Assembly (NCBI RefSeq): GCF_005871085.1
Contig: NZ_VAUP01000031.1
Span: forward strand, 186,001 to 250,000
Source of the DNA: Xanthobacter autotrophicus
GTDB taxonomy: Bacteria > Pseudomonadota > Alphaproteobacteria > Rhizobiales > Xanthobacteraceae
Direction: 5' to 3'
DNA: 64,000 bases
Shown here piece by piece: positions 10,669-19,950 of this stretch. How positions within the stretch are numbered: position 1 is the stretch's first letter; each line of letters opens with the position of its first letter. Position numbers and translations under genes: made by a program. The notes under the pieces were generated by a model. It was not told the DNA's origin and ran no database searches. It saw only the letters and a list, made by a program, of their open reading frames with translations.

Positions 10669-11292
10669 ATGTCCGACCGCATCCTCGTCCTCGTCCGTCA
10701 CGGGCAGAGCGAGTGGAACCTGAAGAACCTGTTCACCGGGTGGCGCGACCCGGACCTCACCGAGCAGGGCATCTCCGAGGCCAAGCGCGCCGGCGCGCTG
10801 CTGAAGGCCGAGGGGCTGAAGTTCGACGTGGCCTTCACTTCCGATCTCACCCGCGCCCAGAAGACGCTGGGCCTCATCCTCGGCGAGATGGGGCAGGAGG
10901 GCGTGCCCACCACCCGCAACGTGGCCCTGAACGAGCGGGACTACGGCGACCTCGCCGGCCTGAACAAGGACGACGCCCGCGCCAAGTGGGGCGAGGACCA
11001 GGTTCACATCTGGCGCCGTTCCTATGACATCGCCCCGCCCGGCGGCGAGAGCCTGCGCGACACGGTGGCCCGCACGCTGCCCTATTATGTGCAGGAGATC
11101 CTGCCGTGCGTGTTGCGCGGCCAGGTGACGCTGGTGGCCGCCCACGGCAATTCGCTGCGGGCGCTCATCATGACGCTTGAGAAGCTCTCTCCCGAGGGCA
11201 TCATGAAGCGCGAGCTGAACACCGGCGTGCCCATCATCTACAAGCTGGCGGCCGATTCCACCGTGGCGGAGAAGCGCGACCTGGTGGCGTGA
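10669..11292 (+). CDS. gpmA: 2,3-bisphosphoglycerate-dependent phosphoglycerate mutase
   Basis: A 207-residue glycolytic enzyme interconverting 3- and 2-phosphoglycerate. [18 protein letters not shown] carries the phosphorylated His; [33 protein letters not shown] and [11 protein letters not shown] (second His) follow. It is the compact form seen in alphaproteobacteria, shorter than the ~250-residue enterobacterial enzyme. CAGGAGC precedes the ATG. It closes the co-directional pyrF-DUF1330-dapB-gpmA series; the 97-bp gap from dapB contains near-tandem CCGATTTCC repeats. Confidence 0.97.
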   Translation: MSDRILVLVRHGQSEWNLKNLFTGWRDPDLTEQGISEAKRAGALLKAEGLKFDVAFTSDLTRAQKTLGLILGEMGQEGVPTTRNVALNERDYGDLAGLNKDDARAKWGEDQVHIWRRSYDIAPPGGESLRDTVARTLPYYVQEILPCVLRGQVTLVAAHGNSLRALIMTLEKLSPEGIMKRELNTGVPIIYKLAADSTVAEKRDLVA

Positions 11293-11340
11293 CGCCAGTG
11301 CCGGGCGTCCGGCACGGTTTAAGATTGAGGCCGCCGGCGA

Positions 11341-11468
11341 ACCCTCCCCCGCGTGCGGGGGAGGGCAGGGAGGGGGCAGACCGTCTCCGCCATCCCGCCC
11401 GCCGGTGTCTTGCCCCAGCGTATTGCCCCCACCCCAACCCTCCCCCGCAAGCGGGAGAGGGGGCCGGC
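11341..11468. repeat. Pair of GC-rich palindromes, repeat family A, in opposite orientation
   Basis: CCTCCCCCGCGTGCGGGGGAGG (written here as two arms CCTCCCCCGC and GCGGGGGAGG) at about 11344-11366 and CCCTCCCCCGC...GCGGGAGAGGG near 11439-11462 face each other, with the same GGGGGC-type flanks. Further copies lie at 19674-19908. They sit between convergent gpmA and engB and could serve as bidirectional terminators. Confidence 0.75.
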
Positions 11469-11510
11469 CGGTGCGGGGCGAGGGCGCTCCCCTCGAACCT
11501 GCCCTGAACC

Positions 11511-12164
11511 CTACCCCTGCTCGTGGAGCAGGCGGGCCACCGCCGCGCGCAGCTCGGGGAAGCCGGCACCGGTCTGGCTGGAGGTGGGGAACACCACCGG
11601 ATAGGCCGCCGGCCGCCGCTTGATCTTCTCCTGAACCCCCGCGATCACGTGCGGCAAAGCGGTGGGCTTCACCTGGTCGGACTTGGTGAGGATGATGGCG
11701 TAGGACACCGCCGCCTTGTCCAGCAGGTCGAGGATCTCCTCGTCCACCGGCTTGATGCCGTGGCGGCTGTCGATGAGCACGAACACGCGGGCCAGGTTCA
11801 CCCGGCCGCGCAGATAGGCCTTGATGGTGTGGGTCCAGGCCTCCACCTTCTCCTTCGGCGCCTTGGCGAAGCCGTAGCCGGGCATGTCCACCAGCGACAG
11901 TTCAGGCCCGACCCGGAAGAAGATCAGCTCCTGCGTGCGCCCCGGCGTCACCGAGGTGCGCGCCAGCGCCTTGCGGCCGGTGAGCGCGTTGACGAGGGAG
12001 GACTTGCCCACGTTGGAGCGGCCGGCGAGGGCGATCTCCATGCCGACCATGGGCGGCAGCACCTCCACGGTGGGGGCGGCCGTGACGAACTGCCAGTCGC
12101 CGGCGAACAGCAGGCGGCCGGTTTCCAGGAAGGGGTCGGTCGCGTCGGAAGCGGTATCGGTCAT
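11511..12164 (-). CDS. engB: Ribosome biogenesis GTP-binding protein EngB (YsxC/YihA)
   Basis: A 217-residue TRAFAC GTPase needed for large-subunit assembly. [16 protein letters not shown] is the P-loop, TSVTPGRTQ is G2, [15 protein letters not shown] is G3, and LTKSDQVK is G4. Length and motif spacing match EngB. The ATG at 12164 was chosen; an upstream extension to 12248 runs into a dispersed repeat (12211-12267) and is unlikely to be translated. It is followed, downstream on its strand, by the family A palindromes. Confidence 0.95.
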   Translation of the reverse strand: MTDTASDATDPFLETGRLLFAGDWQFVTAAPTVEVLPPMVGMEIALAGRSNVGKSSLVNALTGRKALARTSVTPGRTQELIFFRVGPELSLVDMPGYGFAKAPKEKVEAWTHTIKAYLRGRVNLARVFVLIDSRHGIKPVDEEILDLLDKAAVSYAIILTKSDQVKPTALPHVIAGVQEKIKRRPAAYPVVFPTSSQTGAGFPELRAAVARLLHEQG

Positions 12165-12210
12165 GAGGGCGTTATCGGGGAGCAATGCGCCCGGCGCAAG
12201 CGCTTGGTGT

Positions 12211-12267
12211 GAAGCCCGCGCGGCGCCTGAGCGTCGCCCTCTCGGCACCGGTCGAAGACCGGAGCCG
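12211..12267. repeat. Dispersed repeat, family D (copy 1)
   Basis: Contains AAGCCCGCGCGGCGCCTGAG and CACCGGTCGAAGACCGGAG. The same two blocks recur at 14554-14613 and 18668-18723. It sits between the penicillin-binding protein stop and the engB start. Confidence 0.75.
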
Positions 12268-12273
12268 TTGGCA

Positions 12274-14484
12274 TTACTGCCGCTTGGCGCCCAGGAAGGT
12301 CTCGGCGAACCAGCGGTCGATGGTCATGGGCTGTTCCTGTTGGGGCGGCGGCGGCATCTGGCCCACCACGGCGGGCGGGCGATCATCCGGCAGGCTCTCC
12401 GGCGGCAGCAGGCTGCCCCCCGGCGCGCCATAGCCGGCGCCGCCGAAGCCGTAGGAGCGCAGCCCCCCCGGCAACTCGGCTACCGGTACGCCCTGGTGCG
12501 CGGTCTTCATCACCCGGCTCCAGATCTCCACCGGGAGGTTGGCGCCGGACGCCTTCCTGGTGGGGGATGAATCGTCGTTGCCGAGCCACACGGCGGTGAC
12601 GTAGCGGGCGGTGTAGCCCACGAACCAGGCGTCGCGATAATCCTGCGATGTGCCAGTCTTGCCCGCCGCCTCCCAGCCGGGAAGGTCGGCGCGCCGGGCG
12701 GTGCCGCTCGACAGCGTCTCCATCATCATGTGGTTCATCATGGCCGCATAGGCCGGGTCCATGACCCGGCCGGGACCGGAGATGTTGCGCTGGTACAGCA
12801 CCTTGCCGTCGGCGCCCTTCACCACGTCGATGACGTGGGGGATGACGCCGATGCCGCCGGTGGCGAACGGCACATAGGCGCCGGCCAGTTCCAGCACCGA
12901 GACTTCCGAGGTGCCGAGCGCGATGGACGGGTTGGGATCGAGCGGCGAGGCGATGCCCAGCCGCTTGGCCGTGGCCACCACCGCCTTGGGGCCGACCTCC
13001 AGCGTGAGGCGCACCGAGACCGTGTTCAGCGACAGGGCGAGGGCCTGTGTCAGCGTCACCGGGCCGCGATATTCGTGGGTGGAATTTTCCGGCCGCCAGC
13101 CCTTGAGCTGGATGGGGCCGTCCTCGCGCACCGTCTCGGGGGTGAGGCCGTGCTCGATGGCGGTGAGATAGATGAAAGGCTTGAAGGCGGAGCCGGGCTG
13201 CCGGCGCGCGGTCACTGCCCGGTTGTACTGGCTGTCGGCATAATTGCGGCCGCCGATGAGAGCCTTCACCCCTCCATCGGTGTCGAGCACCACCAGCGCG
13301 CCCTGGCCGACGCCGAACTTGGCGCCGGATTTGGCCAGCGTGTCCTCCAGCGCCTTTTCCGCCGCCTGCTGGAGGCCGGAATCCACCGTGGTGCGCACGG
13401 TGACGTCGCCGGGCAGTTCCTCGCCCACGAAGGACTCCAGCTGGTCCATGACCCAGTCGGCCACATAGCCCGAACTGTCCGGCATGCCGGCGCGAGCCAA
13501 TTGGGCCGGGCGGGCCAAAGCCGTGCTCGCCATCTCCGGGGTGATCAGGCCCTGCTGGCGCATGGCGTTGAGCACCAGCCCGGCGCGCGCCTGCGCGCCC
13601 TTCAGGTTGCGGGTGGGGGCAAGGCGGGAGGGGGAATTGACGAGGCCGGCCAGCATGGCCGCTTCCGCCAGCGTCACCTGCCGGGCGGACTTGCCGAAAT
13701 AGCGCTGGGCGGCGGCCTCCACCCCATAGGCGCCGGCGCCGAAATAGACCCGGTTGAGATAGAGGTCGAGGATCTCCGCCTTGGTGAACTTGTGCTCCAG
13801 CCATAGGGCCAGCACCAGTTCCTGGATCTTGCGGGAGGCGGTGCGCTCCTGGGTCAGGAACAGGTTCTTGGCGAGCTGCTGGGTGAGCGTCGAGCCGCCC
13901 TGGCGCAGCCGCCGCGAGGTGAGGTTGGTCACCAGCGCGCGGGCAAGGCCCTCGGGATCGAGGCCGAAATGGCTGAAGAAGCGCTGGTCCTCGATGGCCA
14001 CGAACGCCTTGGGCAGATAGGGCGGCAGTTCGCCGATGGGCACGGCGACGCCGCCCATGTCACCACGGGTGGCGAGCGTCTTGCCGTCGGCGGCCTGCAC
14101 GGTCACCGTGGGCGGACGCTTGGGGATCATCAGCGTCTGCATGGGTGGCAGCTTGGAGGCCTCCCACGCGATGACGCCGGCCAGCGCCAGCACCGCCCAC
14201 ACGCCGAGGATGAGGCCCCACTTGATTAGCCCGAACACCAGCGACCCGCGCCGCCGGCGCCGTGCCGGCTTGGTCTTCCGGGGCGGATCGGCCCGGCCGC
14301 GGCGGGGCTCGGCGGGAGCGGGTTTCGGTTCGGGGGCGGCCTTGGCGCGGGTGGCCCGGCGGGGCGGGTCCACCGGCGGCGGGGCGGAGCGGTCGCGGGC
14401 GTCGAGACGGATGTCGAACAGGCTCTCGGGGCGTTCCAGCACCGGTTCCCGCCTCATACCCTCGCCTCGTCCGCGTGCCGTCAT
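12274..14484 (-). CDS. Class A penicillin-binding protein (transglycosylase/transpeptidase, PBP1A-like)
   Basis: A 736-residue bifunctional peptidoglycan synthase. A basic, proline-rich cytoplasmic tail of ~80 residues precedes one membrane helix (about 82-104). The GT51 domain has [14 protein letters not shown] with catalytic Glu near residue 164, [17 protein letters not shown] and [18 protein letters not shown]. The transpeptidase domain has [13 protein letters not shown] (Ser of SxxK near 430), [10 protein letters not shown] and [17 protein letters not shown]. The ATG at 14484 follows AGGATC. It is a PBP1a/1c-type enzyme; the exact paralogue name is uncertain. Flanked on both sides by family D repeats. 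Confidence 0.95.
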   Translation of the reverse strand: MTARGRGEGMRREPVLERPESLFDIRLDARDRSAPPPVDPPRRATRAKAAPEPKPAPAEPRRGRADPPRKTKPARRRRRGSLVFGLIKWGLILGVWAVLALAGVIAWEASKLPPMQTLMIPKRPPTVTVQAADGKTLATRGDMGGVAVPIGELPPYLPKAFVAIEDQRFFSHFGLDPEGLARALVTNLTSRRLRQGGSTLTQQLAKNLFLTQERTASRKIQELVLALWLEHKFTKAEILDLYLNRVYFGAGAYGVEAAAQRYFGKSARQVTLAEAAMLAGLVNSPSRLAPTRNLKGAQARAGLVLNAMRQQGLITPEMASTALARPAQLARAGMPDSSGYVADWVMDQLESFVGEELPGDVTVRTTVDSGLQQAAEKALEDTLAKSGAKFGVGQGALVVLDTDGGVKALIGGRNYADSQYNRAVTARRQPGSAFKPFIYLTAIEHGLTPETVREDGPIQLKGWRPENSTHEYRGPVTLTQALALSLNTVSVRLTLEVGPKAVVATAKRLGIASPLDPNPSIALGTSEVSVLELAGAYVPFATGGIGVIPHVIDVVKGADGKVLYQRNISGPGRVMDPAYAAMMNHMMMETLSSGTARRADLPGWEAAGKTGTSQDYRDAWFVGYTARYVTAVWLGNDDSSPTRKASGANLPVEIWSRVMKTAHQGVPVAELPGGLRSYGFGGAGYGAPGGSLLPPESLPDDRPPAVVGQMPPPPQQEQPMTIDRWFAETFLGAKRQ

Positions 14485-14553
14485 GAATGATCCTGTGGCT
14501 TGAGACCCATGCCCGTGAGCTTTGCCCGTGCGCTTCGCCCATGGGCCGTGGGT

Positions 14554-14613
14554 CAAGCCCGCGCGGCGCCTGAGCGTGCCCACTTCGCGTGCGGCATCGG
14601 TCAGCGACCGAGG
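14554..14613. repeat. Dispersed repeat, family D (copy 2)
   Basis: AAGCCCGCGCGGCGCCTGAG followed by CCCACTTCGCG and CGGTCAGCGACCGAGGCCG. Same orientation and block order as 12211-12267, with the second stem altered by compensating changes. Confidence 0.75.
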
Positions 14614-14755
14614 CCGTGCTCCCGTCCGCCGCACAGCGGGAGCCGTACCCCTTGCAACGTCCCTTGCAGCATCAAAATGGGGCGGAAGCGCAGCGCAGCG
14701 GAAGGCACCCTAACGGCAGCGGCATAAGGACCCGTTAAGGACGGCCCGGGGGGGC

Positions 14756-15418
14756 CTAGCGGCACCGGTCCCAGAAGCCGGTGCGCCGGTCCGGCGTGCG
14801 GTAGTACCAGCACATGCCGTTGGCCGGGGGCGGGCCGACGAGCCCTGCCGCCATGCCCGGCTGCAGCATGCCCAGTGCCCCGCCATTGGCCACCGGGCCA
14901 CCGGGGCCCCAGCTCTGCGTGGGCGCGCGGAGGATTACCGGCGGCACTTGGTTCGTCAAAGGCCCTTGGTTCGTCAAAGGCCCTTGGTTCGTCAAGGGCA
15001 CCGGGGGCGCGGCCGGCCGGAACGGCGCGGTTGCAGGGGCGCTCAAGGGGGTGGTGGAGGGGGTGCTCAAGGGGGTGGTGGAGGAGAGCGGCGGCAGCGG
15101 CGGCGGTTGAGTCACCGGGCCGGGGGCCGCAGCTGGCGGGGGTGGCGGCAGACGCCCGGTCCCGGCGGGCGCGCCCACCGGCTTCAGAGGCGCCATGGTG
15201 GGCGGCGTGAGGGGGCGGACCGCTGGACGTGCCAGCGGCACCGGCTTCGGTGCCGGCCGCACCACGGGCGCCGCCGGGGCGAGCGGGGCCGGGCGGGCGG
15301 GAATGCCGAGGGGAACCCCGACCTGGGCGGCCGAAGCCCCGCCGGCGCCCATGGCCAGGTTCGCCGCAAGACTCGCCAGCAGACCGGCCAGCAGCGTTCC
15401 CCGCCTTGCACCGCGCAT
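14756..15418 (-). CDS. Secreted proline/alanine-rich protein with Cys-containing C-terminal motif
   Basis: A 220-residue protein of unknown function. A Sec-type signal (RRGTLLAGLLASLAANLAMGAGGASA) is followed by ~150 residues rich in Pro, Ala, Leu and Thr, with PLTNQG repeated three times, then a compact end MCWYYRTPDRRTGFWDRC. A CWYYT-x-x-x-x-x-GFWD-x-C ending occurs in small secreted proteins of Rhizobiales (recollection), suggesting a disulfide-closed module on a disordered stalk. Three ATG codons follow each other at 15424, 15421 and 15418; GGAG spacing favours 15418. Confidence 0.75.
   Translation of the reverse strand: MRGARRGTLLAGLLASLAANLAMGAGGASAAQVGVPLGIPARPAPLAPAAPVVRPAPKPVPLARPAVRPLTPPTMAPLKPVGAPAGTGRLPPPPPAAAPGPVTQPPPLPPLSSTTPLSTPSTTPLSAPATAPFRPAAPPVPLTNQGPLTNQGPLTNQVPPVILRAPTQSWGPGGPVANGGALGMLQPGMAAGLVGPPPANGMCWYYRTPDRRTGFWDRCR
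14947..15000. repeat. 18-bp tandem repeat, three units, inside the proline-rich gene
   Basis: The unit CTTGGTTCGTCAAAGGCC repeats at 14947, 14965 and 14983 (last unit altered at the end). On the coding strand it gives PLTNQG units. In-frame length variation of the stalk is possible. Confidence 0.9.
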
Positions 15419-15713
15419 CATCATCTCCAAGCGTCAGCCTCCATGATCGGCGGCAAGATAGGCCCTTTGATGGGCAGTGCGGCGGCGGGGATGAGGGGTT
15501 TCACCCCGTCGCACGCTGTGAACCTTCCGCCGCTTGCGGGGGAGAGGGGCGACGGTTCCACGGAAGGATGCGTTTTCATCACCTCACGCACTGTGCCCCC
15601 CCACGCTTGCGGCGCTTCGCATCCATCCCAGCCCACGGCCCCCTCGCGGGGCGGATGGGTTTGCGCTAAAGGTATAAGTTGACGTCACTCTTGCTGCCTT
15701 CAGATCGCCGAGC

Positions 15714-18518
15714 ATGCCCATCGTCCGCACTCTCAAAGCCCATCGCGTCATCGGCGAACCGTTCGAAGGCACCAAGCTCCGGGTCGAGGCCCGCGAGATT
15801 GCCGCCGCCCACAAGGGCCGCGACCTCGACCTGCGCAATGCCGTGGTCGCCCGCCTCAAGAAGGCGCTTCACGACGGCCGCGCCGAGGCCGAGCGCCAGC
15901 TGAGGGAGGACGGCTGCGGGCGCTGCTGCTCCATGCGCCTCTCCGCCCTTCAGGACGCGGTGATCGCCTGTGCCCACGAGGTGGCGACCAGCTTCCTCTA
16001 TCCGGCCGACAATCCCTCCCGCTCCGAGCGCATGGCGGTGGCGGCGGTGGGCGGCTACGGCCGGGGCATGATGGCGCCCGGCTCCGACACCGACATCCTG
16101 TTCCTCCTCCCCTACAAGCAGACCGCCTGGGGCGAGAGCGTGGCCGAGGCCATGCTCTACATGCTGTGGGATCTCGGCCTGAAGGTGGGCCACGCCACCC
16201 GCTCGGTGGAGGAGTGCCTGCGGCAGGCCCGCGCCGACTTCACCATCCGCACCTCCATCCTGGAGGCGCGCTACATCGTCGGCGACAAGGGCCTGTTCGA
16301 GGACCTGGAGAAACGCTTCGACAAGGAAGTGGTGGAGGGCACCGGCGCCGAGTTCGTCGCCGCCAAGATGGCCGAGCGAGAGGAGCGGCTGCGCCGGTCC
16401 GGCCAGTCGCGCTATCTGGTCGAGCCGAACGTGAAGGAGAGCAAGGGCGGCCTGCGCGACCTGCACACCCTGTTCTGGATCGCCAAATACGTCTACCGGG
16501 TGCAGACCACCGACGAATTGGTGCAGAAGGGCGTGTTCACCCGCGAGGAGGCACGCCTCTTCACCAAGTGCGAGGACTTCCTGTGGTCGGTGCGGTGCCA
16601 CCTCCACTTCCTCACCGGCCGCGCCGAGGATCGGCTCTCGTTCGACGTGCAGCGGGAGATGGCCCAGCGCCTCGGCTATACCGAGCACCCCGGCCAGCGC
16701 GACGTGGAACGCTTCATGAAGCATTATTTCCTCGTGGCGAAGGATGTAGGCGACCTCACCGCCATCCTGTCCGCCGCGCTGGAGGCGCGCCACGACAAGC
16801 CGGTGCCGGGCCTGAAGGGCATGGTGGAGCGCTTCCGCGCCGGCTCGCGCCGCATCACCCTGAAGGAAACCCCGGACTTCATCCTCGACCATGACCGGCT
16901 GAACGTCATCGACGATCAGGCCTTCAAGCGGGACCCGGTCAACCTCATCCGCATCTTCCAGGTGGCGGACAAGCGCAACCTCGCGCTCCATCCCGACGCC
17001 ACCCAGCTCGCCGCTCGCTCCCTCGCGCTGATCGATGCGGGCGTGCGCGAGAATCCGGAAGCCAACCGGCTGTTCCTGGAGATCGTCACCTCCAAGAACG
17101 CGCCGGAGACCGTGCTGCGGCGCATGAACGAGGTGGGCGTGCTCGGCCGCTTCCTGCCGGAGTTCGGCAAGATCGTCGCCATGATGCAGTTCAACATGTA
17201 CCACCACTATACGGTGGACGAGCACCTGCTGCGCTGCATCGGCGTTTTGTCGGAGATCGAGCGCAAGGTGAATCCGGAGAACGGGCTCGCCAACGACCTC
17301 ATGGGCACGGTGAAGAACCGCAACCTGCTCTACGTGGCGTTGCTGCTGCACGACATCGCCAAGGGCCGGCCGGAAGACCATTCGGTGGCGGGGGCGCGTA
17401 TCGCCCGGCGCATCTGCCCGCGCCTGGGCCTGTCGCCGGTGGAGACCGAGACCGTGGTGTGGCTGGTGGAGCAGCACCTCGTCATGTCGCAGGTGGCCCA
17501 GTCCCGCGACCTGTCCGACCGCAAGACCATCGAGAACTTCGCGTCCGTGGTGCAGAACCTGGAACGCATGAAGCTGCTCACCATCCTCACCACCGCCGAC
17601 ATCAAGGCGGTGGGGCCGGGCACCTGGAACGGCTGGAAGGCCCAGCTTTTGAAGACGCTCTATTACGAGACCGAGCCGGTGCTCACCGGCGGCTTCTCGG
17701 AAGTGGACCGGGGCAAGCGCGTGTCTGCCGCCCAATCCCAGTTCCGCGCCTCCCTCGCCGACTGGTCGGATGAGAAGGTGGCCGCCTACGTCGCCCGCCA
17801 TTATCCGCCCTACTGGCTGCGGGTGGACCTCGACACCAAGCTGCGCCACGCCCGCTTCATCGACGAGGCGGAAACCGCCGGCCGCTCCATCGCCACCCAT
17901 GCGACGCTGGAGGCCGGGCGCGGCATCACCACCCTCACCGTGGTGGCGCCGGACCATCCCAAGCTGTTGTCCATCATCGCGGGCGCGTGCGCAGCGGCGG
18001 GGGCGAACATCGTGGATGCCCACATCTCCACCACCACCGACGGGCTGGCGCTGGACACCATCGCCCTGCGTCGCGCTTTCGATCGCGACGAGGACGAACT
18101 GCGCCGCGCCGGCCGCATCCAGGAGGCGGTGGAGCAGGCCCTCACCGGCGAGGTGCGCCTGCCGGAGGTAATGGCCCGCAAGATCCCCAAGGGCCGCCGC
18201 ACCTTTACAGTGGAGCCCGAGGTGACGGTGAACAACGCCTGGTCCAACCGCCACACGGTGGTGGAGGTGTCCGGCCTCGACCGGCCGGGCCTGCTGTTCG
18301 CCCTCACCAACACCTTGTCGCGGCTGAACCTCAACATCGCCTCGGCCCATGTGGCGACCTTCGGTGAGCGGGCGGTGGACGTGTTCTACGTCACCGACCT
18401 CATGGGCGCGAAGATCACCGGGGCGGCGCGCCAGTCCACCATCCGCCGGGCGCTGGTGGCCGTGTTCGAAGGCCCCGCCGAGGACGAGGAAGCCCCGCGC
18501 CGCGCCGCGCGGGGGTGA
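15714..18518 (+). CDS. glnD: Bifunctional PII uridylyltransferase/uridylyl-removing enzyme
   Basis: A 934-residue nitrogen sensor that uridylylates PII (GlnB/GlnK) under low glutamine and reverses it under high glutamine. The nucleotidyltransferase domain has GGYGRGMMAPGSDTDILFLL near residues 113-132 with paired Asp. The HD hydrolase domain has LLLHDIAKGRPEDHS near 541-556. Two ACT glutamine-sensing domains follow (TLTVVAPDHPKLLSIIAG near 740; VVEVSGLDRPGLLFAL near 848). The ATG at 15714 lacks a strong ribosome site but matches family starts. A ~295-bp gap separates it from the divergent proline-rich gene. Confidence 0.97.
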   Translation: MPIVRTLKAHRVIGEPFEGTKLRVEAREIAAAHKGRDLDLRNAVVARLKKALHDGRAEAERQLREDGCGRCCSMRLSALQDAVIACAHEVATSFLYPADNPSRSERMAVAAVGGYGRGMMAPGSDTDILFLLPYKQTAWGESVAEAMLYMLWDLGLKVGHATRSVEECLRQARADFTIRTSILEARYIVGDKGLFEDLEKRFDKEVVEGTGAEFVAAKMAEREERLRRSGQSRYLVEPNVKESKGGLRDLHTLFWIAKYVYRVQTTDELVQKGVFTREEARLFTKCEDFLWSVRCHLHFLTGRAEDRLSFDVQREMAQRLGYTEHPGQRDVERFMKHYFLVAKDVGDLTAILSAALEARHDKPVPGLKGMVERFRAGSRRITLKETPDFILDHDRLNVIDDQAFKRDPVNLIRIFQVADKRNLALHPDATQLAARSLALIDAGVRENPEANRLFLEIVTSKNAPETVLRRMNEVGVLGRFLPEFGKIVAMMQFNMYHHYTVDEHLLRCIGVLSEIERKVNPENGLANDLMGTVKNRNLLYVALLLHDIAKGRPEDHSVAGARIARRICPRLGLSPVETETVVWLVEQHLVMSQVAQSRDLSDRKTIENFASVVQNLERMKLLTILTTADIKAVGPGTWNGWKAQLLKTLYYETEPVLTGGFSEVDRGKRVSAAQSQFRASLADWSDEKVAAYVARHYPPYWLRVDLDTKLRHARFIDEAETAGRSIATHATLEAGRGITTLTVVAPDHPKLLSIIAGACAAAGANIVDAHISTTTDGLALDTIALRRAFDRDEDELRRAGRIQEAVEQALTGEVRLPEVMARKIPKGRRTFTVEPEVTVNNAWSNRHTVVEVSGLDRPGLLFALTNTLSRLNLNIASAHVATFGERAVDVFYVTDLMGAKITGAARQSTIRRALVAVFEGPAEDEEAPRRAARG

Positions 18519-18544
18519 GGCGGCGGAACGCGGCTCGAACGTTT

Positions 18545-18723
18545 TCCGCTCGCCCTGGCTTGCGGAAATCGTTCTAGAGCCTTGTGCTGATGCGTTTTCT
18601 TCACGCGAACCGGGAGCCACTTCGCACGACAACGCTTTTACGCGCGAAGCTTGCCCGCGCGCGCCTTAAGCCCGCGCGGCGCATGAGCGGACCCGCTCGG
18701 CCCTGGTCGAAGACCGGGAGCCG
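18545..18723. repeat. Composite intergenic repeat: family C followed by family D copy 3
   Basis: The first part contains TGATGCGTTTTCTTCACGCG then AACCGGGAGCCACTTCGC, matching the element at 57740-57815 (family C). The second part has AAGCCCGCGCGGCGCATGAG and CTGGTCGAAGACCGGGAGCC (family D). It fills most of the space between convergent glnD and mmsB. Confidence 0.75.
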
Positions 18724-18744
18724 AAGACGGGAAGAAGTGGCCGA

Positions 18745-19644
18745 TCAGGTCTCGTCGGCGCGGGTGCGGATCCACTCCACGATGCCGGAGAAGTCCTTGC
18801 CCTCGTTCCCCTCCGCCGCGAAGGCGGTGTAGAGGGCGGTGGCCGCCGCGCCCAGCGCCGTGGCCGCGCCCGAGGTCCCGGCGGCATCCTGCGACAGCTT
18901 CAGATCCTTCAACATCAGCGCCGCCGCGAAGCCCGGCACATAGTCGCGATTGGCCGGGCTGGTGGGCACCGGCCCCGGCACCGGGCAATAGGTGGTGAGC
19001 GACCAGCACTGACCCGACGAGGTGGAGGCGACATCGTAGAGCGCCTGGTGGGACAGGCCGAGCTTCTCGCCCAGCACGAAGGCTTCCGAGACCGCGATCA
19101 TGGAAATGCCGAGGATCATGTTGTTGCAGATCTTCGCCGCCTGACCCGCGCCCGCGCCGCCGCAATGCACGATCTTCTTGCCCATCAGCTCCAGCAGGGG
19201 CTTTGCCGCGCCGAAGGCCTCGTCGGTGCCGCCGACCATGAAGGTGAGGGTGCCCGCTTCCGCCCCGCCCACGCCGCCAGAGACGGGCGCATCCACGCTG
19301 GCATGGCCCGCCGCCTTGGCCGCCTCATGGAAGGCGCGGGCGGAGGCCACGTCGATGGTGGACGAATCGATGAACAGGGTGCCGGGCCTGGCGGCCGCGA
19401 ACAGGCCATCGGCGCCGGTGGTGGCGGCGACCACATGCTTGCCCGAGGGCAGCATGGTGATCACCACGTCCGATGCGGCCACGGCCGCCTTGGCGCTGTC
19501 TGCCAGCGCCACGCCCCGCGCCTTCGCCCCCTCCAGCGCCGCCGGGGCGAGGTCGAAGCCCAGCACGCTATGGCCGGCCTTCACCAGATTGCCCGCCATG
19601 GGCCCGCCCATGTTGCCGAGGCCGATGAATGCGATGGTGGTCAT
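18745..19644 (-). CDS. mmsB: 3-hydroxyisobutyrate dehydrogenase
   Basis: A 299-residue NAD-dependent beta-hydroxyacid dehydrogenase of valine degradation, oxidising 3-hydroxyisobutyrate to methylmalonate semialdehyde. IAFIGLGNMGGPMAGNLVKAG is the N-terminal dinucleotide fold; VDAPVSGGVGGAEAGTL is the substrate signature; GAGQAAKICNNMILG carries the catalytic Lys. TTYCPVPGPVPTSPANRDY is typical of HIBADH. The ATG at 19644 has GGGAGGAA upstream; in-frame sequence before it is repeat DNA. Its product is used by MmsA, encoded at 21.8-23.3 kb in the same orientation. Confidence 0.95.
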   Translation of the reverse strand: MTTIAFIGLGNMGGPMAGNLVKAGHSVLGFDLAPAALEGAKARGVALADSAKAAVAASDVVITMLPSGKHVVAATTGADGLFAAARPGTLFIDSSTIDVASARAFHEAAKAAGHASVDAPVSGGVGGAEAGTLTFMVGGTDEAFGAAKPLLELMGKKIVHCGGAGAGQAAKICNNMILGISMIAVSEAFVLGEKLGLSHQALYDVASTSSGQCWSLTTYCPVPGPVPTSPANRDYVPGFAAALMLKDLKLSQDAAGTSGAATALGAAATALYTAFAAEGNEGKDFSGIVEWIRTRADET

Positions 19645-19673
19645 GTGTTTCCTCCCCGATGCTGCAGGGGGCC

Positions 19674-19925
19674 TGCCCCCTCCCCAGCCCTCCCCCGCAC
19701 GCGGGAGAGGGAGCCGGCCGGTTCTTCCGGCCTCAATCTTCGTACCCACGACCTGGGGCCGGGAGCCGCGCAAACCCTCTCCCGCTTGCGGGGGAGGGCA
19801 GGGTGGGGGCTGCTGCCCATCCACCTGACGTGATGTCTCCGGGAAGGGGCTGCCCCCTCCCTAGCCCTCCCCCGCACGCGGGAGAGGGGGCGGACCGGTG
19901 CTTCCGGTCTGAATTACCTGCCCAC
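19674..19925. repeat. Three family A palindromes in the mmsB-dehydrogenase gap
   Basis: This 306-bp gap (19645-19950) holds no gene. Copies 1 (about 19674-19730) and 3 (about 19850-19908) are direct repeats of ~75 bp, each with GCCCCCTCCC, then AGCCCTCCCCCGCACGCGGG and a GCTTCCGG or TTCTTCCGG tail. Copy 2 (19771-19811) is inverted (ACCCTCTCCCGCTTGCGGG). The arrangement may insulate mmsB from upstream transcription. Confidence 0.85.
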
Positions 19926-19950
19926 GGCCGGCAGCACCCTCCCGCCCCGC

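Noticed and set aside
14947-15083. Short direct repeats that could suggest a CRISPR array
   Set aside because: Units are 18 bp, tandem without spacers, and code in frame for PLTNQG within a proline-rich protein. No cas genes are present.
15666-18632. A 988-codon open frame antisense to glnD
   Set aside because: Mirrors glnD codon structure, has His/Arg-rich composition and no domain. A 703-codon frame antisense to dnaK (1500-3611) and a 591-codon one antisense to the gamma-glutamyltransferase (45214-46989) were rejected for the same reason.
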